DNA from: an uncultured Bacilli bacterium
GTDB lineage: Bacteria > Bacillota_I > Bacilli_A > RF39 > UBA660
Reading direction: 5' to 3'
Length of the DNA: 11,600 bases
Assembly: GCA_944333305.1 (NCBI GenBank)
Contig: CALVKV010000039.1
Location: forward strand, 1-11,600
The position numbers and the translations under genes were made by a program. The notes under the pieces were generated by a model that saw only the letters and a program-made list of their open reading frames with translations, was not told where the DNA came from and searched no databases. This document shows, piece by piece, positions 7,517-11,600 of the stretch (position 1 is its first letter; each line of letters begins with the position of its first letter).

Positions 7517-8287
7517 ATGAGAAATTTAGACAAATTATTAAGTTTAGAAACTATAACAAGGAAAGATTTAATGGCAGAGGGGTTTAATGATTATGAAATA
7601 AAAAAATTGGTTTTGGAAGGAGTTATTGAAAAGACTGGTAGGGGTATATATGCAAGTAAAAGCAATAAAGAAAAAAGCTCCTTTGAAAAACTGGTAATAA
7701 GTTTTAATAATCATGATAGCGAGGCAGTTGCAAAAATATATGATGGACTTTCTGATAAAGATAAATATAATGGTGATATTATTAAATTATTACTAGTATC
7801 TTTAGCTAGAATAGAAAATATTCTTAATAGTGGTTATCAATTGCAGTCTAATGTTGCAACTTTAGAAAAGACAGTAGAATTAGAAGAGTTAGATGAAGTT
7901 GTTGATAGTCATGAAGATAATATATCTTTAGAACCATTAGAAGAAAGTAGAGAAGATGTAAAAGATGTAGCAGACTTAGAAATATCAGAAGAAGTAGAAA
8001 GTGATTTTGATATAGGTGTGCTTTTAGATAACTTATTTTGTGAATATAGAAATGCAATAGAAGACAGAGATTATTATAAGGCTAGAGATATGTTACTTGA
8101 ATATAACTATTATTGTAGAGAATATGATATTGATGATGATTGTTTCCATAATTTATTTACATTAAATAATAAAATAGCTTCATTAGAACTTGATATTGAA
8201 GAAAGAGATGATATTAGTTTTTTTATACGAGAAATAGGGAGTAATTTTGTTAAAGGTAGATTTAAAAAAAGATGGGGAATCTGTTAA
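7517..8287 (+). CDS. AbiEi-like winged-helix N-terminal domain protein, possibly the first part of a frameshifted gene
   Basis: A 256-residue reading frame with ATG 6 nt after AAAGGAG. Residues 1-48 (DKLLSLETITRKDL, then DYEIKKLVLEGVIEKTGRGIYA) match the N-terminal winged-helix pattern of AbiEi-type antitoxin/regulator proteins: helix, a turn with R/K-D-L, a second helix ending in G-V-I, then a G-R-G-Y/IY wing. A very acidic low-complexity linker (about 118-165) follows, then a helical region (about 168-245) resembling TPR-type hairpins. The frame ends with the unusual basic tail RFKKRWGIC just after an A7 tract. Removing one A would join it to the next reading frame, giving about 543 residues. 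No AbiEii nucleotidyltransferase partner is seen, so a toxin-antitoxin role is not supported. It may be a DNA-binding or scaffold protein. Confidence 0.7.
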   Translation: MRNLDKLLSLETITRKDLMAEGFNDYEIKKLVLEGVIEKTGRGIYASKSNKEKSSFEKLVISFNNHDSEAVAKIYDGLSDKDKYNGDIIKLLLVSLARIENILNSGYQLQSNVATLEKTVELEELDEVVDSHEDNISLEPLEESREDVKDVADLEISEEVESDFDIGVLLDNLFCEYRNAIEDRDYYKARDMLLEYNYYCREYDIDDDCFHNLFTLNNKIASLELDIEERDDISFFIREIGSNFVKGRFKKRWGIC

Positions 8288-9149
8288 AAAGCTGTTAAAT
8301 GAATTTGGAACACTACCTTCTTCTAATAATATTTATTATTATCATAGATATAAAGCTGATTATTTGATGAACATTTCTAGTTATAGTGGTGCTATTAAAG
8401 AATATGAGAGGGCAATAGAAATTAATCCCTATAATAAACATGACTATTATGAATTAGCTTTATTACATTATATTAGTATGAAATCTAAAGCAGACTGTAA
8501 AAAAGCGCTTAAACTTATGGATGATTTTATTTATTATAGTAGAAATACATTTACTCCAAATCAACTTTCTTTATTAGCTAATATCTATGTATTTAATTTT
8601 ATGGGTGATAGGGCAATTGAAATATTAGAAAATGTAGAACAGTTTGATGAAGAATATAAAAGGAAGTTTTTTAAACAATTTAGTTTATCATATATGAGGA
8701 AGTATGATGTTTTAAAGAGAATGCAATATAGTAATAGAGAAAATGAGAAAGATTTTGCAGAGCCTTTTTTTGAGAGTGATTATTTAGATATATTTACTAA
8801 ATATGCACTTATATATAGTGGTAATTTTGATGATGTGTTTAATGAGGAAAAAAAGTTTCATCAACAAGAATTAGAAATTGCTAAATCTATTTTAGATTCT
8901 GATTCAATAACAAAATTTAGTGATTTAGATGGGTATATTTTAAAACTTGATGTAAATGATGAAAATAGAGCTAATATTATGCTAGATATAGCTGTATATT
9001 TAACAGAGAAGGGTTTTTATGATAAAGCTTCTAGGTATTTAAAAATTATAGAAAAAATAAAAGAAAAACCAGATAGTGTTAAAGAAAATTTAATTGAAAC
9101 ACAAGCTAAAATAAAAATAAGAAAGATTGCTAATAAAAACAGAAGTTAA
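8247..9149 (+). CDS. TPR-repeat protein, possibly the second part of the same frameshifted gene
   Basis: A 300-residue frame that overlaps the preceding one by 41 nt in the +1 frame. The first usable start is TTG 8247, with AGGGAG (8236-8241) 5 nt upstream. A stop at 8235-8237 closes this frame just before it. A clear TPR follows at about residues 29-63 (YYYHRYKADYLMN, then GAIKEYERAIEINPYN), with further helical hairpins to the end, including ANIMLDIAVYLTEKGFYDKASRYL. TPRs mediate protein-protein contacts; the partner is unknown. Either it is a separate gene with a weak TTG start, or it is the C-terminal half of the AbiEi-like protein, separated by a one-base change in the A7 tract (8264-8270). 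I lean slightly toward the latter because the joined sequence reads as continuous helical repeats. It ends at a hairpin terminator. Confidence 0.7.
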   Translation: MLKVDLKKDGESVKKLLNEFGTLPSSNNIYYYHRYKADYLMNISSYSGAIKEYERAIEINPYNKHDYYELALLHYISMKSKADCKKALKLMDDFIYYSRNTFTPNQLSLLANIYVFNFMGDRAIEILENVEQFDEEYKRKFFKQFSLSYMRKYDVLKRMQYSNRENEKDFAEPFFESDYLDIFTKYALIYSGNFDDVFNEEKKFHQQELEIAKSILDSDSITKFSDLDGYILKLDVNDENRANIMLDIAVYLTEKGFYDKASRYLKIIEKIKEKPDSVKENLIETQAKIKIRKIANKNRS

Positions 9150-9166
9150 ATTTCAGCTTCTGTTTT
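9136..9166. terminator. Bidirectional terminator between the TPR gene and the GDPD-like gene
   Basis: AAAACAGAAG (9136-9145) pairs with CTTCTGTTTT (9157-9166) across an 11-nt loop. The stem carries A-tract and T-tract for use on both strands. It overlaps the last codons of both convergent genes, whose stops are only 3 nt apart. Confidence 0.8.
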
Positions 9167-9881
9167 GTATTTGTTCACTACTATTAATATTAGCAATATC
9201 ACTGGTTATAATATAAATATAATTAAAAATGTCTTGATATTCAGCATAAATTAAATTAAATACTTCCATTCTATTAACTTGATCTATCATTATAAGTTTA
9301 TTTTCCACTACTTTATCTCTTATATTAAAATCATCTAAAAGAGTAGTATTAATATCATAAAAATCAACATCAACATACCAGTTGTCTTTACTGTTTTCAG
9401 TTACTCTAATACCAATAGGATAAGAGTTATCAGTAGATTTTAAATATTCAACTATTTCCTTGTTTTCACTTTCTAAATAAATATTAATACTATTAGAATA
9501 GCTTCTTATCATATTTAAAACTAAATCTGTAAATAGAGCATTATTTTCTTTTTGATCTGCAAGTTCTAATATTAAATACTTATTAGTATTTTGGAATATA
9601 TAAAGAATCTGTTTCAATGTAACTATTTGTTGTTTTTGAACTTTACTACCTACATTAAAAAGTAAAAACTCTTTTAAAGTATAATCATCTATTTCATTAA
9701 GACCTTTAGTATATAATTCCACTATATCATCACTTAGAGTAATAATCTCTTTATCTTTAGTTAAATAAAGTTTAAATTTAAAACCATCAATATATGGAGC
9801 TTTAAATCCTAAATAAATAGCATCTAATGTATTTTTAGCGACGTTTTTAGTAGAAGCACCACCATTTGCAATTACTTTCAT
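9153..9881 (-). CDS. Glycerophosphodiester phosphodiesterase-like protein with a degenerate active site
   Basis: A 242-residue protein, ATG preceded by GGGAGG (9892-9887) at 5 nt. It ends in TGA. The layout follows GDPD-family TIM barrels: an N-terminal strand, an ENT-like turn, LTKDKEIITLSDD in place of the usual LTKDG-VV-HD, DYTLKEF, VTLKQIL for the 'tL-evL' segment, and LILELAD for the IELK strand. Almost every catalytic residue is changed: HRG is N6-G7-G8, the E of ENT is Lys16, the metal-binding E-x-D is K35-x-K37, and the His of HD is Ser50. Only Glu106 of the IELK strand remains. The barrel length is close to small GDPDs and the frame is intact, so it looks like a maintained pseudoenzyme, perhaps a lipid or phosphate-ligand binding protein. 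No signal peptide or membrane segment is seen. I found no convincing promoter on the - strand upstream. Confidence 0.7.
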   Translation of the reverse strand: MKVIANGGASTKNVAKNTLDAIYLGFKAPYIDGFKFKLYLTKDKEIITLSDDIVELYTKGLNEIDDYTLKEFLLFNVGSKVQKQQIVTLKQILYIFQNTNKYLILELADQKENNALFTDLVLNMIRSYSNSINIYLESENKEIVEYLKSTDNSYPIGIRVTENSKDNWYVDVDFYDINTTLLDDFNIRDKVVENKLIMIDQVNRMEVFNLIYAEYQDIFNYIYIITSDIANINSSEQIQNRS

Positions 9882-9939
9882 AAATCCCTCCCTTTATTAA
9901 AATTTTATGATTTATTTTCTTTTAAAATTCTAAAAATTA

Positions 9940-9948
9940 TGCTATAAT
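9940..9948 (+). promoter_or_regulatory. Extended -10 promoter for recG
   Basis: TGCTATAAT (9940-9948) is an extended -10 (TGN plus a perfect TATAAT). The -35 region (TTTTAA, 9920-9925) is poor, as is common for extended -10 promoters. The predicted start near 9955 gives a leader of about 20 nt. Confidence 0.75.
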
Positions 9949-9975
9949 ATGAGACAGAAAAAGAGGTGGTGTGTT

Positions 9976-11600
9976 GTGGCATTAAAAGATATAAAAGGTG
10001 TAGGACCTAGAGCTTTAACACTTCTTTCTAAGATAGGAATAAATACAGTAGATGATTTAGTTACACATTATCCTTTTAGATATGAATTTTTAGTTAGAGG
10101 CAATTTAGAAGAGACAAATGATGGAGATCATATAATTATAGATGGTAAGATAGAAAGTAGTCCAATATTAGTTAGATTTAAGGCAGGACTTAATAAGATG
10201 AACTTTCGTCTTGTAACAGCTAGTGGAGTTGTAGGAGTATCAATATTTAATAGAGCTTTCTTAAAAAGTCAACTTACTGTTGGTACTACTGTTACTGTTA
10301 TAGGTAAATTTGATAAGCCTAAAAACGTTATAACAGCATCAGAAATAAAGATGGAGTCTTTATCTAATAAGGTAAAGATAGAACCTGTTTATCATTTAAC
10401 TAATGGACTAACTAATAAGAATATAGCTTTATATATTAATATGGCACTACTTGGTCAAAGTAAAGAGATACATGATAGTATACCTTTAAAGTATCAAGAA
10501 AAGTATAACTTTTCTAATAAGAGAATGGCTTTAAATATAGTACATAATCCTCCTAGTAAGGAAAAGTTAAAAGAAGCGATGATAAGACTTAAGTATGAAG
10601 AATTATTTGAGTTTATGTTTAAGATTAACTATTTAAAAGAAGAAAATAAAAAAGTGAATAGTGGAATTGAGCGTGAGATAGATGAATCTAAAGTAAATGA
10701 TTTTATTTCGCATCTTCCTTATGAACTTACAAAAGACCAAAACACAGCTGTTAATACAATTATTAAAGACTTAAAGAGTAAGAGTAGAATGAATAGATTA
10801 TTACAGGGTGATGTTGGTAGTGGTAAGACTATAGTTTCTTTTATAGCAATGTATGCAAATTATTTAAGTGGCTATCAAAGTGCTTTAATGGCACCTACTG
10901 AAATACTTGCAACCCAGCATTTTAGTAATCTAAAAGATATCTTTAAAGATTATAACTTAAATATGGCTTTACTTACAGGTTCAACTCCTAAAAAGGAAAA
11001 AGATTTAATCTATGAAGAGCTAAAAAATGGTGATATTGATATAATCGTTGGAACTCATGCCTTAATTCAAGAAGATGTTACTTATTATAATCTTGGTTTA
11101 GTTATTACAGATGAACAACATAGATTTGGAGTTAACCAAAGAGCTAATCTACAGAATAAAGGACAAAAGCCTGATACTTTATATATGAGTGCAACACCTA
11201 TCCCTAGAACTTATGCTTTAACTATTTATGGTGATATGGATGTATCTACTATTAAGACAAGACCTAAGGGTAGAAAGAAAATTAAAACAGTAGTTAAGAA
11301 TAATAAAGAAATTAAAGATGTCTTAGAAATGATGTATGAAGAGTTAAAAGAAGGTCATCAGATATATGTTATCGCACCACTTATTGAAGAGAGTGAAAAC
11401 AGTGATTTAACTAATGTAAATGACTTAAAAGAAAAGATGACTCTTGCTTTTGGTAGTAAATATAAAATAGATTTGGTTCATGGTAAAATGGCTAGTGCTG
11501 CTAAAGAGTTAATTATGAATGAGTTTTTACAAAATAAAGTACAGATTCTAATTAGTACAACCGTTATCGAAGTAGGAGTAGATGTTCCTAATGCTACGAT
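9976..11600 (+). CDS. recG: ATP-dependent DNA helicase RecG (3' end outside window)
   Basis: RecG remodels stalled replication forks and branch-migrates Holliday junctions. The frame starts at GTG 9976, 7 nt after GAGGTG (9963-9968), and runs off the window after 541 codons; complete RecG is about 670-690 residues, so about 140 are missing. The N-terminus has LKDIKGVGPRALTLL and the wedge/OB region. The helicase core shows LLQGDVGSGKT (Walker A), MAPTEILATQHF (motif Ia), GTHALIQEDV, ITDEQHRFGVNQR (motif II, the RecG-specific DEQHRFGV), MSATPIPRT (motif III), YVIAPLIEESE (motif IV), LVHGKM, and TTVIEVGVDVPNAT (motif V). No frameshift or missing motif is seen in the visible part. It has its own extended -10 promoter and is divergent from the GDPD-like gene. 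Confidence 0.98.
   Translation, partial: MALKDIKGVGPRALTLLSKIGINTVDDLVTHYPFRYEFLVRGNLEETNDGDHIIIDGKIESSPILVRFKAGLNKMNFRLVTASGVVGVSIFNRAFLKSQLTVGTTVTVIGKFDKPKNVITASEIKMESLSNKVKIEPVYHLTNGLTNKNIALYINMALLGQSKEIHDSIPLKYQEKYNFSNKRMALNIVHNPPSKEKLKEAMIRLKYEELFEFMFKINYLKEENKKVNSGIEREIDESKVNDFISHLPYELTKDQNTAVNTIIKDLKSKSRMNRLLQGDVGSGKTIVSFIAMYANYLSGYQSALMAPTEILATQHFSNLKDIFKDYNLNMALLTGSTPKKEKDLIYEELKNGDIDIIVGTHALIQEDVTYYNLGLVITDEQHRFGVNQRANLQNKGQKPDTLYMSATPIPRTYALTIYGDMDVSTIKTRPKGRKKIKTVVKNNKEIKDVLEMMYEELKEGHQIYVIAPLIEESENSDLTNVNDLKEKMTLAFGSKYKIDLVHGKMASAAKELIMNEFLQNKVQILISTTVIEVGVDVPNAT

Noticed and set aside
7293..7520. 75-codon open frame on the + strand
   Set aside because: No ribosome-binding site. 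It runs through the hairpins and the direct repeats into the start of the 7517 gene.
7848..8057. 69-codon Leu/His-rich frame on the - strand
   Set aside because: It is the antisense reading of the acidic linker of the AbiEi-like gene, with no ribosome site.
7517..9149. AbiE-type toxin-antitoxin system
   Set aside because: Only the N-terminal winged-helix resembles AbiEi. The following gene encodes TPRs, not an AbiEii nucleotidyltransferase.

Overview
The window is very A/T-rich bacterial DNA using the standard bacterial code: TGA closes two genes (4930-4932 on +, 9153-9155 on -) and Trp is TGG, so this is not a Mycoplasma-type code. Start codons are mixed (ATG, GTG, one TTG), mostly with good Shine-Dalgarno sites, promoters are of the TTGACA/TATAAT type, and the terminators are short hairpins with U-runs. 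Together with pyruvate:ferredoxin oxidoreductase and a BclA-type collagen-like protein this points to an anaerobic low-GC Bacillota (Bacilli/Erysipelotrichia/RF39-like gut lineage). The exact group is inference.

Layout. (1) 1-5219, + strand: the 3' part of the pyruvate:ferredoxin (flavodoxin) oxidoreductase gene, then after 21 nt a 961-residue protein of unknown function, then a 96-residue protein that overlaps it by 4 nt (GTGA). I see no terminator or promoter between them, so they look like one transcription unit. The 961-residue protein has N-terminal helical repeats resembling DUF4116. Its C-terminal domain carries an H...STS...E motif order that resembles ADP-ribosyltransferases. (2) 5232-6346: a strong promoter, a DUF3419-like (SAM-binding fold) protein and a bidirectional terminator. 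(3) 6349-7426, - strand: a collagen-like protein with 18-residue (54-bp) tandem repeats and a BclA/C1q-like C-terminal domain. It is preceded by an elaborate leader holding a near-consensus promoter, two 5' hairpins, an intrinsic terminator, and a perfect 15-bp stem that buries the ribosome-binding site. (4) 7435-9166, + strand: a 21-bp direct repeat at a promoter, then a protein with an AbiEi-like winged-helix N-terminus and a TPR protein. These two overlap around an A7 tract and may be one gene split by a frameshift. (5) 9153-9881, - strand: a glycerophosphodiester-phosphodiesterase-like protein that has lost nearly all catalytic residues. (6) 9943-11600, + strand: extended -10 promoter and the 5' four-fifths of recG.

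The conserved housekeeping genes (PFOR, recG) bracket a roughly 8-kb accessory stretch of unknown or surface-related genes. The points most worth following are the ART-like protein with its small coupled partner, the collagen gene leader with two stacked control structures, the dead GDPD paralogue, and the A7 frameshift.
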